From contig NW_027102737.1 in the NCBI RefSeq assembly GCF_036373705.1, positions 53,839 through 117,838 of the forward strand: 64,000 bases of DNA, given 5' to 3'. Under the pieces are notes generated by a model. It ran no database searches, had not been told where the DNA came from, and saw nothing but the letters and a program-made list of their open reading frames with translations. Source of the stretch: Amia ocellicauda. Taxonomy: Eukaryota > Chordata > Actinopteri > Amiiformes > Amiidae. The position numbers and the translations under genes were made by a program. Below are positions 22,203 through 35,047 of the stretch, one piece after another. Each line of letters begins with the position of its first letter. Position 1 is the stretch's first letter.

Positions 22203-22311
22203 CCCACCACAGACAGCACTCTGGGCGCAACTTGGCTCACTCGGGACCTGGCCGTGCGACAGAGCGAGACGTGTGCGTAGAGCAGAGACCTTTAGCACAA
22301 GCATCAAGCTT

Positions 22312-22383
22312 GGTTCCATGGTGTAATGGTTAGCACTCTGGACTCTGAATCCAGCGATCCGAGTTCAAGTCTCGGTGGGACCT
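22312..22383 (+). tRNA. tRNA-Gln (CTG), unit 4
   Basis: Identical to the unit 1 gene. It is the first tRNA after short unit 3, which lacks one. Confidence 0.9.
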
Positions 22384-23187
22384 GGGCCCCATGGCTGGGG
22401 CAGCGGCGGCAAAGCGGTGGTCTCCCTGGGTGAGGGCCTGTGTCTGCGATCAGGGCCGTTTACGTTCTTCTTGGGAGGCTTGGAGACGAAGTGGCGAGAC
22501 CTCCGGGTTGGTGTGCTGCGTTCACCTTCCTGAAACACCGAGGCCTGGGGCCCCCTGGTGGCGACTGCGTGGCTTTAACGGAGAAGGTGCCTGTGTTGAA
22601 CCCTTCTTGGAAATAATGGTTTTCCCCGATCTATATAGAAGAGGATGGCTATTATTGTAACAACCAGACATTTGTGTCTGCACTGTCACTCACTCATCTA
22701 TCTATCTCTATCTCTACAGTGGTAGAGGTCTCGCCTGCCACTCGGGATTCCTTTGCTTGATTCGCGGCCACTGGTTTTCTCCGATCTATATAGAAGAGGA
22801 TGTCTTTTATTGTAACAACCAGACATTTGATTCTGCACTGTCACTCACTCACTCATCTATCTATCTATCTATCTATCTATCGACTATTGACTATCGACAT
22901 TTGCTGTCTGCCGCTGTGATTGTTGGGAGTGAGTGTGGAGGTGCAGGTGTGCATGTTTGCTGCTGCCAGGTTTGTTTGTGGTTTTTCTCCTCTACTTTTT
23001 TCGTTCTTTCTTTCTTTCTTTCTGAATGTGTCTTTGACAGTTTTGTAAGAGGTTTTTCTGAAGAGTTTCCCCATGCTGAGCTGACTCCTGCAGTCAGCGA
23101 AGTGATCGGGATGTCTGGGGCTGAGTCGGGGAGGGGGGGAATCAGAGTTTTTTATTCGAGACTTTAACACGTCGGCATGGCGTTAAA

Positions 23188-24273
23188 GTGACCTCTGATG
23201 AGTTTTTGCCCCTGGAGGAGTGTGTTCTGGCGATCGGGCAAGTTGTCGGTTGTGAAAATATAAAGTCGGCAGCTCGTATGAGCGGGTCTGTTGTGCTGTT
23301 TCTGAGCAGCATTGAGTTGGTCTCGCGTATCGTTGAGACTGGTATAGTGATCGGTGGTGTTTTGATCAATGTCACCCCACTAGCAGCTCCGGCCAGGAGA
23401 GTTACTTTGTCTAATGTCCCTCGTTTTCTGTCAAACGACCTATTAGAGAGGGAACTGGCGAGACATGGGTGGATAATGTCGGGTTTGAAACGTATACCGC
23501 TGGGGTGTAAGTCACAGCAGTTGAAACATGTTGTTTCGTTCAGAAGGCAGGTATTCATGATTTTGAATGACATAAATGGGGATCTGAACATTGTGCTTAA
23601 GTTCAAGGTTGATGGCAATGATTATGTTGTCTTTGTCACATCTGATTCTATGAAGTGCTTCAACTGCGGTAATGAAGGCCACACTGTTAGGCATTGCCCC
23701 GAGAAGGATCAGGATGAGGGTGCTGGTCCCAGTCGACGGGGGGGTCAGCCCAAGCAGGCCAGGTCGGGGAGTGGTGAGCAGCCCGGCCGCCCTACTAGCG
23801 GAGCAGCCGAAGTGGCAGAGGAGGCGAGAAGAGGGGCTGCGGGGGAGGCTGTTGAAGAGAGTGAGGGTCTGAAGGTCCAGGTACAGGAGAGTGTGGGCGC
23901 TGAGAGGACTTCCGACCGCGGCGGTACCGTGCCGACTGTGGAGGTCCCAGGTGTTAGCGGTGTGTCAGCTAATGTTTGTGGAGCATCAGACAGTACGGAT
24001 GACAGCCGTTTAACTGGACTGGATGGCAGTATACAGCAGCAGGATGGGGCATCAGGTAGTGGAGTGGGGGTGAGCAGCGAGAGGGCTGGTGACCAGACTG
24101 AAAAGATGGAGACTGTGAAGACAACACTGAGCAGTGTGTGGGACACGGGAATGGAAGTGGGGACGGATCCTGGTCAGGACAGCAGGATTTTTAAAGTGCC
24201 TGGGAAGAAACGCATTCGCAAATCTGAGGACGGTGCTTCTGCTAAAAAACGGAGTCCAGCTCCTGAGCCTTGA
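23188..24273 (+). CDS. LINE ORF1-like protein, copy 5
   Basis: E229K and V334I plus the silent D286 change, the same haplotype as copy 9. All family residues of the zinc knuckle are kept. Confidence 0.7.
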   Translation: MTSDEFLPLEECVLAIGQVVGCENIKSAARMSGSVVLFLSSIELVSRIVETGIVIGGVLINVTPLAAPARRVTLSNVPRFLSNDLLERELARHGWIMSGLKRIPLGCKSQQLKHVVSFRRQVFMILNDINGDLNIVLKFKVDGNDYVVFVTSDSMKCFNCGNEGHTVRHCPEKDQDEGAGPSRRGGQPKQARSGSGEQPGRPTSGAAEVAEEARRGAAGEAVEESEGLKVQVQESVGAERTSDRGGTVPTVEVPGVSGVSANVCGASDSTDDSRLTGLDGSIQQQDGASGSGVGVSSERAGDQTEKMETVKTTLSSVWDTGMEVGTDPGQDSRIFKVPGKKRIRKSEDGASAKKRSPAPEP

Positions 24274-25183
24274 TGAGTCAGTGTGCTCCCAGGAGATGCT
24301 CAAAGGAGCCTGCCTAAAACAGTGTGCTACCTAGAGATCCTGAAGTCACCCCCGCATCTCAAAAGCACCTGTGTTGCTCCCAGAAACAAAAGAGGAAAAA
24401 CTGGAAAAACCAGTATACCAGTCAAGCAACTTAAGCTCAAGAAGGGAGGTAGCTTGACCAAGCCAGTTTAAGCTGACAAGTTACTGTGACTGCCTATATT
24501 GTTTTTCATTTGTTTGTTTTTTATGACATTGGAGTTACAAGGTTCTGCACTGAACACAAATCTACTAAGAAGTGTCTCCTTAAAACTCAACCATAAAAGT
24601 AAAATAATAATAAAATAAAAAACTTCAGAAGGAATTATTTTCAACTGAGAGTTTGCTTGTACACTGTTACTTAACAAAAATATATTACACTGCACACAAA
24701 TTATTTCTGACCAATCCAACATGGCCAAACGATATAAACAATGCACTTTTCTTGAACAACCCTGAACACAACTTTATACAGCAGGTCACACATCCTATGC
24801 ATCATTATTTTCAGAGAAGATGCGTTTTGGAGGAATAGAAAATAAAATCTAAACAATAACAAAAGGCTTCCAGCAAATGTGTTGCTTGGCCCCATAATAA
24901 GTATTTGAACTGTTTCAAAGTGAAAGCTTCAGACCATTTTGATGCGGTTTGCAAGTTAACAAGTTCTGCTGTCCAAACATGACACTATCCGTAAGTTAGC
25001 CACTCAAAGTGACTTAATCATACCCTGCAGAACATCCTTCGAAATTAAGCTTTTTCTATGATAGCCTGCAGTGGTTTTCAACCCTGATCCCGAAGGGCCT
25101 CCTCTGACTCCAGCAAGTCTGCAACAGCAGCCACACATTCCTCAGCCCAGTTAAAATGAGGCTCATTTTCACAAGTTAAACAT

Positions 25184-26966
25184 TGTAGCGTAAGGTACAC
25201 TTATAAATTTCAAGTAAAGAAGTGAATTTATAGTGTCACCTTATCACGAATCCTGGAATCTTGTAGAACTCAATTTCTGTAATAATTGGACGCAGACACC
25301 AATTCCAAAGATATAAATTGTCAAATTTATTCAAAACAAAGACTAAATGTAGCACTACACTAATTATACAAAAGGGAAGAACTAATTAAAATTCAACTCT
25401 AGATCAACAAATCACTTCCGTGACCAAATCAAAGACCATGGGATTTCATATGATAACACAATTCGATTAACAAAAAAGGTTATAAACACATTGACTACAA
25501 TACCGGTTAGTAAGACGAAGGTGAGTCTCTCGTTAGTATTATTAGTCAGACATTAAATAACTACGCAGGTTAGTATTTATGTCAGGTAACTTCTCGTTAT
25601 ATATATATCAGTCTCATTTACGTTTAGGTGCCGAGAAAGATCCTATCATTACTTGTTACCACACTTTCCCTTAACTGATTATTATTCAATGATTTAGGAT
25701 AGGCAGGGCCACCAATAATCTAATGTCTATTAACTTGTGTCAATTTCAGACTAAACAGTTAAACAGGAATGAGAAGATATTTCTCGACGTTGACAGATTT
25801 TATTTCTAAAATTATCAACAAAACAGTTTAATGCAACACACATTTATATTTAAGAAAACTAAATGATATTACACATTCTAGAGTTATGAATCACAGATTA
25901 ACATTTCTAATTGATTTCTCAAATGTCATGAATCATGAACTCCAAACTGTTAAACTTATCTGAACTTCGTCGCAGAGAGGCCTCTCTGACTTCGGGCTCA
26001 GATAACAGCACACGGCACGAGGTCCGTGTGGTTTGGAACAAAGGCAGTCCGGTTCGGCTTTGTCCAAGAACTTCCACTCAGTCGATGCACCTGGAAATTG
26101 GGGTTTCTCGAAAGTAGTGTCGTTTCCAAACAGATTTTCCACTGGTTTGAAGGCTCCAAGTTTGTGCACAAAATCTTCTTTGAGGAAAGCAGGGCCCTGT
26201 TTGTTCCAAGGGTCAAGTTTCTTAAGACTCAAATAGCTATTTAAATGACTGACACTTTCGTATACAGTCGACTTAGTCAATTGTCCAGCTGTATTCACTC
26301 CACTGATCAGGTGGGCACAGGCGGGCAGCGCAGTCTGTAAAGTTCTTTATTTAATAAAGTCCTTTAAAAGAATTCTTCGTACGGCTCAATCTCCTTCTCC
26401 CAGTTTAACTCTTCTGTTGCTGGCAATGACTTGGTTGGTTTCTGGTTCCGGTTCTGGCAACAGAGCTACAGGTGGAGCTGTGGCAGCGAGTTACTGGTTC
26501 AGGTGAGAGAGAGAGAGAGAAAGACCGTCCGCTGTTCCTTATAGTCTGTCAGATCAATAGGTGATTGGTTCCTGAGTTCTTGAGATTGGATTTCGGTTTC
26601 AGCCCCCAGTGTCCTATTGGAGGGGGGCTTGATTTATGACTGATGTCAATCCATGCCATCTTTTGGAAATGCCGGTTGGCCCGGGTTCGTAGCTCTATGT
26701 CGGGATTTCGGCTCTCGTCCACTTCAAAGAGTTTTTATCACCTACAGGCCCCTTTCTCCAGACATCTCATAGCAGAATTCCAAACTATTTGGCCTCTTCT
26801 TGGTGCCATCCTCCCCAAAACTGTCACTTTGATGCAAACCAGTTCCAAGCTGATGAGCTAAGGAAATCTGATAACTTTGGGGGGGGAGAGGTCTTCTTTA
26901 GATCAGTGCTTCAGCTCAGAGCCCAAATGCTCTTATCAGGGACTCTGTTCCCAACATAACGCTACA
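25184..26966 (-). mobile_element. LTR-like block, copy 5
   Basis: 1783 bases; variants shared with copy 9 only (AATTCGATT near 25460, GCTGGCAATGAC near 26419, GGTGGAGC near 26472). Promoter at 26537-26620. Confidence 0.4.
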
Positions 26967-27618
26967 TGAGTAATCGGGCTCTAAATAGCCCCAGGCGTTT
27001 CTCCTGCAGTTCTTCCTTCTTTCCACTGCTAGCACTGCCTTTGTGAAGGCGGATGGGGCTTGTGAGAAGTCAACAGCGTGTCTACCGAAAAGGGTGTCTG
27101 ACTCCTGGTTTTGGATCCGGAAGGGTTGATAACAAACTGAAACGGTTACAATATGATACTGCTTAAATTAACTGTGGATATAGATTGTGATCGTGCTCGG
27201 CTAAGGTGTGCTTTCAGTCCGCACACAAAACATTTCAGTCGTCTAATCAAATCGAATAAAACAGCGAGGATAGCATGTTCGATCCGTGTGCTATTGTTTT
27301 TCAACAAGTGTAATGCCCTTTGTAACGTTTAACCGATTCGTTGAATAGAGCTTGTTATAGGATATTGTGAACTGAACCTATTTTGCTGTGAATTTATATT
27401 GACTGCGAATAGTTTATTGTGTCTGGTCTCGGTCTGTCTGCACTAAATAAATGATTTGTATCAAGTCATTTTTTAGTATGTCTGTCTACTTTTTTACCTT
27501 GCGACTAAAGGCCACTTCATGCACTTCACACATTTGCCCTTTTAATTACTCCCTTACTGACATACTTTAACATGCAATGTGCGTGTGATAATAGTTTTAG
27601 CAGCCTGTTGCCATTCAG

Positions 27619-28089
27619 GTGAGACGATACCTAGAAAATCCGTTCTCAGGAGAATTGTGTTTCTTTGCTGATCACGTTCTATGTCGCTTTTTACACAGTT
27701 CTTACAAGTGGCACATTGGGGATGAGGAGCAGTGCATGCTGACCCGCATAGCTGTGGACTTCTGCATGGCATGGGGTCACAGGTCATTCCAAGTATTTCA
27801 AGACACGAGCAAATGTGTGGACACATTGCGTAGGTTGTGTTGGCCCAACCTTCACAGATTGTGCCAAGTCAAGTAGAGATGCATGTTGTCCTGTTCTAAA
27901 GTGACACGTCGTCAACAGCAAAAACATCTCTCAGAGTTCCAGGAATTCCTTGATTGCATTGCTTGCCTTTCCTCAGGAAGACAACACTTGCCAGGCTGGA
28001 TATTTGCCAAAGGAAGCCAAGAGGACAGGACACCACACCTAGATGCAACTGCATATCTCATTGTCACCAGGAAGGCCCGCCGCAAGTGA
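27619..28089 (+). pseudogene. Unidentified interrupted frame, copy in unit 5
   Basis: Same internal TAG (27874-27876); a Pro to Leu change just before it (CTT near 27850). Confidence 0.3.
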
Positions 28090-28204
28090 CCCACCACAGA
28101 CAGCACTCTGGGCGCAACTTAGCTCACTCGGGACCTGGCCGTGCGACAGAGCGAGACGTGTGCGTAGAGAAGAAACCTTTGGCGTTAATGTGAGCATCAA
28201 GCTT

Positions 28205-28276
28205 GGTTCCATGGTGTAATGGTTAGCACTCTGGACTCTGAATCCAGCGATCCGAGTTCAAGTCTCGGTGGGACCT
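28205..28276 (+). tRNA. tRNA-Gln (CTG), unit 5
   Basis: Same 72 bases, but the 5' flank differs: GAAGAAACCTTTGGCGTTAA in place of the usual GCAGAGACCTTTAGCAC. The related flank occurs only in unit 8. Confidence 0.9.
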
Positions 28277-29063
28277 GGGCCCCATGGCTGGGGCAGCGGC
28301 GGCAAAGCGGTGGTCTCCCTGGGTGAGGGCCTGTGTCTGCGATCAGGGCCGTTTACGTTCTTCTTGGGAGGCTTGGAGACGAAGTGGCGAGACCTCCGGG
28401 TTGGCGTGCTGCGTTCACCTTCCTGAAACACCGAGGCCTGGGGCCCCCTGGTGGCGACTGCATGGCTTTAACGGAGAAGGTGCCTGTGTTGAACCCTTCT
28501 TGGAAATAATGGTTTTCCCCGATCTATATAGAAGAGGATGGCTATTATTGTAACAACATTTGTGTCTGCACTGTCACTCACTCATCTATCTATCTCTATC
28601 TCTACAGTGGTAGAGGTCTCGCCTGCCACTCGGGATTCCTTTGCTTGATTCGCGGCCACTGGTTTTCTCCGATCTATATAGAAGAGGATGTCTTTTATTG
28701 TAACAACAATTTGATTCTGCACTGTCACTCACTCACTCATCTATCTATCTATCTATCGACTATTGACTATCGACATTTGCTGTCTGCCGCTGTGATTGTT
28801 GGGAGTGAGTGTGGAGGTGCAGGTGTGCATGATTGCTGCTGCCAGGTTTGTTTGTGGTTTTTCTCCTCTACTTTTTTCGTTCTTTCTTTCTTTCTTTCTG
28901 AATGTGTCTTTGACAGTTTTGTAAGAGGTTTTTCTGAAGAGTTTCCCCATGCTGAGCTGACTCCTGCAGTCAGCGAAGTGATCGGGATGTCTGGGGCTGG
29001 GTCGGGGAGGGGGGGAATCAGAGTTTTTTATTCGAGACTTTAACACGTCGGCATGGCGTTAAA

Positions 29064-30149
29064 GTGACCTCTGATGAGTTTTTGCCCCTGGAGGAGTGTG
29101 TTCTGGTGATCGGGCAAGTTGTCGGTTGTGAAAATATAAAGTCGGCAGCTCGTATGAGCAGGTCTGTTGTGCTGTTTCTGAGCAGCATTGAGTTGGTCTC
29201 GCGTATCGTTGAGACTGGTATAGTGATCGGTGGTGTTTTGATCAATGTCACCCCACTAGCAGCTCCGGCCAGGAGAGTTACTTTGTCTAATGTCACTCGT
29301 TTTCTGTCAAACGACCTATTAGAGAGGGAACTGGCGAGACATGGGTGGATAATGTCGGGTTTGAAACGTATACCGCTGGGGTGTAAGTCACAGCAGTTGA
29401 AACATGTTGTTTCGTTCAGAAGGCAGGTATTCATGATTTTGAATGACATAAATGGGGATCTGAACATTGTGCTTAAGTTCAAGGTTGATGGCAATGATTA
29501 TGTTGTCTTTGTCACATCTGATTCTATGAAGTGCTTCAACTGCGGTAATGAAGGCCACACTGTTAGGCATTGCCCCGAGAAGGATCAGGATGAGGGTGCT
29601 GGTCCCAGTCGACGGGGGGGTCAGCCCAAGCAGGCCAGGTCGGGGAGTGGTGAGCAGCCCGGCCGCCCTACTAGCGGAGCAGCCGAAGTGGCAGAGGAGG
29701 CGAGAAGAGGGGCTGCGGGGGAGGCTGTTGAAGAGAGTGAGGGTCTGGAGGTCCAGGTACAGGAGAGTGTGGGCGCTGAGAGGACTTCCGACCGCGGCGG
29801 TACCGTGCCGACTGTGGAGGTCCCAGGTGTTAGCGGTGTGTCAGCTAATGTTTGTGGAGCATCAGACAGTACGGATGACAGCCGTTTAACTGGACTGGAT
29901 GGCAGTATACAGCAGCAGGACGGGGCATCAGGTAGTGGAGTGGGGGTGAGCAGCGAGAGGGCTGGTGACCAGACTGAAAAGATGGAGACTGTGAAGACAA
30001 CACTGAGCAGTGTGTGGGACACGGGAATGGAAGTGGGGACGGATCCTGGTCAGGACAGCAGGGTTTTTAAAGTGCCTGGGAAGAAACGCATTCGCAAATC
30101 TGAGGACGGTGCTTCTGCTAAAAAACGGAGTCCAGCTCCTGAGCCTTGA
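29064..30149 (+). CDS. LINE ORF1-like protein, copy 6
   Basis: A15V, G33R and P78T, the same protein as copy 10. G33R follows the first in-frame ATG codon by two residues. Confidence 0.7.
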   Translation: MTSDEFLPLEECVLVIGQVVGCENIKSAARMSRSVVLFLSSIELVSRIVETGIVIGGVLINVTPLAAPARRVTLSNVTRFLSNDLLERELARHGWIMSGLKRIPLGCKSQQLKHVVSFRRQVFMILNDINGDLNIVLKFKVDGNDYVVFVTSDSMKCFNCGNEGHTVRHCPEKDQDEGAGPSRRGGQPKQARSGSGEQPGRPTSGAAEVAEEARRGAAGEAVEESEGLEVQVQESVGAERTSDRGGTVPTVEVPGVSGVSANVCGASDSTDDSRLTGLDGSIQQQDGASGSGVGVSSERAGDQTEKMETVKTTLSSVWDTGMEVGTDPGQDSRVFKVPGKKRIRKSEDGASAKKRSPAPEP

Positions 30150-31073
30150 TGAGTCAGTGTGCTCCCAGGAGATGCTCAAAGGAGCCTGCCTAAAACAGTG
30201 TGCTACCTAGAGATCCTGAAGTCACCCCCGCAGGCTGTAGAGCAATACTCAAAAGCACCTGTGTTGCTCCCAGAAACAATAGAGGAAAAACTGGAAAAAC
30301 CAGTATACCAGACAAGCAACTTAAGCTCAAGAAGGGAGGCAGCTTGACCAAGCCAGTTTAAGCTGACAAGTTACTGTGACTGCCTATATTGTTTTTCATT
30401 TGTTTGTTTTTTATGACATTGGAGTTACAAGGTTCTGCACTGAACACAAATCTACTAAGAAGTGTCTCCTTAAAACTCAACCATAAAAGTAAAATAATAA
30501 TAAAATAAAAAACTTCAGAAGGAATTATTTTCAACTGAGAGTTTGCTTGTACACCGTTACTTAACAAAAATATATTACACTGCACACAAATTATTTCTGA
30601 CCAATCCAACATGGCCAAACGATATAAACAATGCACTTTTCTTGAACAACCCTGAACACAACTTTATACAGCAGGTCACACATCCTATGCATCATTATTT
30701 TCAGAGAAGATGCGTTTTGGAGGAATAGAAAATAAAATCTAAACAATAACAAAAGGCTTCCAGCAAATGTGTTGCTTGGCCCCATAATAAGTATTTGAAC
30801 TGTTTCAAAGTGAAAGCTTCAGACCATTTTGATGCAGTTTGCAAGTTAACAAGTTCTGCTGTCCAAACATGACACTATCCGTAAGTTAGCCACTCAAAGT
30901 GACTTAATCATACCCTGCAGAACATCCTTCGAAATTAAGCTTTTTCTATGATAGCCTGCAGTGGTTTTCAACCCTGATCCCGAAGGACCTCCTCTGACTC
31001 CAGCAAGTCTGCAACAGCAGCCACACATTCCTCAGCCCAGTTAAAATGAGGCTCATTTTCACAAGTTAAACAT

Positions 31074-32856
31074 TGTAGCGTAAGGTACACTTATAAATTT
31101 CAAGTAAAGAAGTGAATTTATAGTGTCACCATATCACGAATCCTGGAATCTTGTAGAACTCAATTTCTGTAATAATTGGACGCAGACACCAATTCCAAAG
31201 ATATAAATTGTCAAATTTATTCAAAACAAAGACTAAATGTAGCACTACACTAATTATACAAAAGGGAAGAACTAATTAAAATTCAACTCTAGATCAACAA
31301 ATCACTTCCGTGACCAAATCAAAGACCATGGGATTTCATATGATAACACAAATCGATTAACAAAAAAGGTTATAAACACATTGACTACAATACCGGTTAG
31401 TAAGACGAAGGTGAGTCTCTCGTTAGTATTATTAGTCAGACATTAAATAACTACGCAGGTTAGTATTTATGTCAGGTAACTTCTCGTTATATATATATCA
31501 GTCTCATTTACGTTTAGGTGCCGAGAAAGATCCTATCATTACTTGTTACCACACTTTCCCTTAACTGATTATTATTCAATGATTTAGGATAGGCAGGGCC
31601 ACCAATAATCTAATGTCTATTAACTTGTGTCAATTTCAGACTAAACAGTTAAACAGGAATGAGAAGATATTTCTCGACGTTGACAGATTTTATTTCTAAA
31701 ATTATCAACAAAACAGTTTAATGCAACACACATTTATATTTAAGAAAACTAAATGATATTACACATTCTAGAGTTATGAATCACAGATTAACATTTCTAA
31801 TTGATTTCTCAAATGTCATGAATCATGAACTCCAAACTGTTAAACTTATCTGAACTTCATCGCAGAGAGGCCTCTCTGGCTTCGGGCTCAGATAACAGCA
31901 CACGGCACGAGGTCCGTGTGGTTTGGAACAAAGGCAGTCCGGTTCGGCTTTGTCCAAGAACTTCCACTCAGTCGATGCACCTGGAAATTGGGGTTTCTCG
32001 AAAGTAGTGTCGTTTTCAAACAGAATTTCCACTGGTTTGAAGGCTCCAAGGTTGTGCACAAAATCTTCTTTGAGGAAAGTAGGGCCCTGTTTGTTCCAAG
32101 GGTCAAGTTTCTTAAGACTCAAATAACTATTTAAATGACTGACACTTTCGTATACAGTCGACTTAGTCAATTGTCCAGCTGTATTCACTCCACTGATCAG
32201 GTGGGCACAGGCGGGCAGCGCAGTCTGTAAAGTTCTTTATTTAATAAAGTCCTTTAAAAGAATTCTTCGTACGGCTCAATCTCCTTCTCCCAGTTTAACT
32301 CTTCTGTTGCCGGCAATGACTTGGTTGGTTTCTGGTTCCGGTTCTGGCAACAGAACTACAGGTTGAGCTGTGGCAGCGAGTTACTGGTTCAGGTGAGAGA
32401 GAGAGAGAGAAAGACCGTCCGCTGTTCCTTATAGTCTGTCAGATCAATAGGTGATTGGTTCCTGAGTTCTTGAGATTGGATTTCGGTTTCAGCCCCCAGT
32501 GTCCTATTGGAGGGGGGCTTGATTTATGACTGATGTCAATCCATGCCATCTTTTGGAAATGCCGGTTGGCCCGGGTTCGTAGCTCTATGTCGGGATTTCG
32601 GCTCTCGTCCACTTCAAAGAGTTTTTATCACCTACAGGCCCCTTTCTCCAGACATCTCATAGCAGAATTCCAAACTATTTGGCCTCTTCTTGGTGCCATC
32701 CTCCCCAAAACTGTCACTTTGATGCAAACCAGTTCCAAGCTGATGAGCTAAGGAAATCTGATAACTTTGGGGGGGGAGAGGTCTTCTTTAGATCAGTGCT
32801 TCAGCTCAGAGCCCAAATGCTCTTATCAGGGACTCTGTTCCCAACATAACGCTACA
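31074..32856 (-). mobile_element. LTR-like block, copy 6
   Basis: 1783 bases; shares CAGAATTTCC and AAGTAGGGCC (near 32021 and 32077) with copy 10. Promoter at 32427-32510. Confidence 0.4.
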
Positions 32857-33515
32857 TGAGTAATCGGGCTCTAAATAGCCCCAGGCGTTTCTCCTGCAGT
32901 TCTTCCTTCTTTCCACTGCTAGCACTGCCTTTGTGAAGGCGGATGGGGCTTGTGAGAAGTCAACAGCGTGTCTACCGAAAAGGGTGTCTGACTCCTGGTT
33001 TTGGATCCGGAAGGGTTGATAACAAACTGAAACGGTTACAATATGATACTGCTTAAATTAACTGTGGATATAGATTGTGATCGTGCTCGGCTAAGGTGTG
33101 CTTTCAGTCCGCACACAAAACATTTCAGTCGTCTAATCAAATCGAATAAAACAGCGAGGATAGCATGTTCGATCCGTGTGCTATTGTTTTTCAACAAGTG
33201 TAATGCCCTTTGTAACGTTTAACCGATTCGTTGAATAGAGCTTGTTATAGGATATTGTGAACTGAACCTATTTTGCTGTGAATTTATATTGAGTGCGAAT
33301 AGTTTATTGTGTCTGGTCGCGGTCTGTCTGCACTAAATAAATGATTTGTATCAAGTCATTTTTTAGTTTGTCTGTCTACTTTTTTACCTTGCGACTAAAG
33401 GCCACTCCTTGCACTTCACACATTTGCCCTTTTAATTACTCCCTTACTGACATACTTTAACATGCAATGTGCGTGTGATAATAGTTTTAGCAGCCTGTTG
33501 CCATTCAGGTGAGAC

Positions 33516-33541
33516 GATACCTAGATACCTAGATACCTATA
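33516..33541 (+). repeat. Short-unit deletion junction, unit 6
   Basis: The same 26-base junction as in unit 3, preceded by GAGAC. Confidence 0.9.
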
Positions 33542-33961
33542 CCACTGGTTTTCTCCGATCTATATAGAAGAGGATGTCTTTTATTGTAACAACCAGACAT
33601 TTGATTCTGCACTGTCACTCACTCACTCATCTATCTATCTATCTATCTATCTATCGACTATTGACTATCGACATTTGCTGTCTGCCGCTGTGATTGTTGG
33701 GAGTGAGTGTGGAGGTGCAGGTGTGCATGTTTGCTGCTGCCAGGTTTGTTTGTGGTTTTTCTCCTCTACTTTTTTCGTTCTTTCTTTCTTTCTTTCTGAA
33801 TGTGTCTTTGACAGTTTTGTAAGAGGTTTTTCTGAAGAGTTTCCCCATGCTGAGCTGACTCCTGCAGTCAGTGAAGTGATCGGGATGTCTGGGGCTGGGT
33901 CGGGGAGGGGGGGAATCAGAGTTTTTTATTCGAGACTTTAACACGTCGGCATGGCGTTAAA

Positions 33962-35047
33962 GTGACCTCTGATGAGTTTTTGCCCCTGGAGGAGTGTGTT
34001 CTGGCGATCGGGCAAGTTGTCGGTTGTGAAAATATAAAGTCGGCAGCTCGTATGAGCGGGTCTGTTGTGCTGTTTCTGAGCAGCATTGAGTTGGTCTCGC
34101 GTATCGTTGAGACTGGTATAGTGATCGGTGGTGTTTTGATCAATGTCACCCCACTAGCAGCTCCGGCCAGGAGAGTTACTTTGTCTAATGTCCCTCGTTT
34201 TCTGTCAAACGACCTATTAGAGAGGGAACTGGCGAGACATGGGTGGATAATGTTGGGTTTGAAACGTATACCGCTGGGGTGTAAGTCACAGCAGTTGAAA
34301 CATGTTGTTTCGTTCAGAAGGCAGGTATTCATGATTTTGAATGACATAAATGGGGATCTGAACATTGTGCTTAAGTTCAAGGTTGATGGCAATGATTATG
34401 TTGTCTTTGTCACATCTGATTCTATGAAGTGCTTCAACTGCGGTAATGAAGGCCACACTGTTAGGCATTGCCCCGAGAAGGATCAGGATGAGGGTGCTGG
34501 TCCCAGTCGACGGGGGGGTCAGCCCAACCAGGCCAGGTCGGGGAGTGGTGAGCAGCCCGGCCGCCCTACTAGCGGAGCAGCCGAAGTGGCAGAGGAGGCG
34601 AGAAGAGGGGCTGCGGGGGAGGCTGTTGAAGAGAGTGAGGGTCTGGAGGTCCAGGTACAGGAGAGTGTGGGCGCTGAGAGGACTTCCGACCGCGGCGGTA
34701 CCGTGCCGACTGTGGAGGTCCCAGGTATTAGCGGTGTGTCAGCTAATGTTTGTGGAGCATCAGACAGTACGGATGACAGCCGTTTAACTGGACTGGATGG
34801 CAGTATACAGCAGCAGGACGGGGCATCAGGTAGTGGAGTGGGGGTGAGCAGCGAGAGGGCTGGTGACCAGACTGAAAAGATGGAGACTGTGAAGACAACA
34901 CTGAGCAGTGTGTGGGACACGGGAATGGAAGTGGGGACGGATCCTGGTCAGGACAGCAGGGTTTTTAAAGTGCCTGGGAAGAAACGCATTCGCAAATCTG
35001 AGGACGGTGCTTCTGCTAAAAAACGGAGTCCAGCTCCTGAGCCTTGA
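33962..35047 (+). CDS. LINE ORF1-like protein, copy 7
   Basis: Private changes S98L (inside the RRM-like region), K189N and V256I. The frame is open throughout and the zinc knuckle is intact. Confidence 0.7.
   Translation: MTSDEFLPLEECVLAIGQVVGCENIKSAARMSGSVVLFLSSIELVSRIVETGIVIGGVLINVTPLAAPARRVTLSNVPRFLSNDLLERELARHGWIMLGLKRIPLGCKSQQLKHVVSFRRQVFMILNDINGDLNIVLKFKVDGNDYVVFVTSDSMKCFNCGNEGHTVRHCPEKDQDEGAGPSRRGGQPNQARSGSGEQPGRPTSGAAEVAEEARRGAAGEAVEESEGLEVQVQESVGAERTSDRGGTVPTVEVPGISGVSANVCGASDSTDDSRLTGLDGSIQQQDGASGSGVGVSSERAGDQTEKMETVKTTLSSVWDTGMEVGTDPGQDSRVFKVPGKKRIRKSEDGASAKKRSPAPEP

Larger units (their letters stand above)
16878..22767 (+). repeat. Repeat unit 4 (long)
   Basis: Long unit that follows a short one, so its 5' flank begins directly at the second cassette. 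It is the most divergent copy in ORF1: A15V, P78T, E208D, V209L, E229K, S316N and K354R. A 4-bp deletion lies upstream of ORF1 near 17206 and a 7-bp deletion in the LTR-like block near 20110. Confidence 0.95.
22768..28655 (+). repeat. Repeat unit 5 (long)
   Basis: Long unit sharing at least nine diagnostic variants with unit 9, including ORF1 E229K and V334I, CAATTCGATT near 25459, GACTGCG near 27402 and TAGTATGTC near 27475. It marks the start of the higher-order duplication. The tRNA 5' flank is a variant form also seen in unit 8. Confidence 0.95.
28656..33541 (+). repeat. Repeat unit 6 (short)
   Basis: Short unit. It shares ORF1 A15V, G33R and P78T, a shortened (ATCT)n tract, and CAGAATTTCC near 32021 with unit 10. 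Confidence 0.95.
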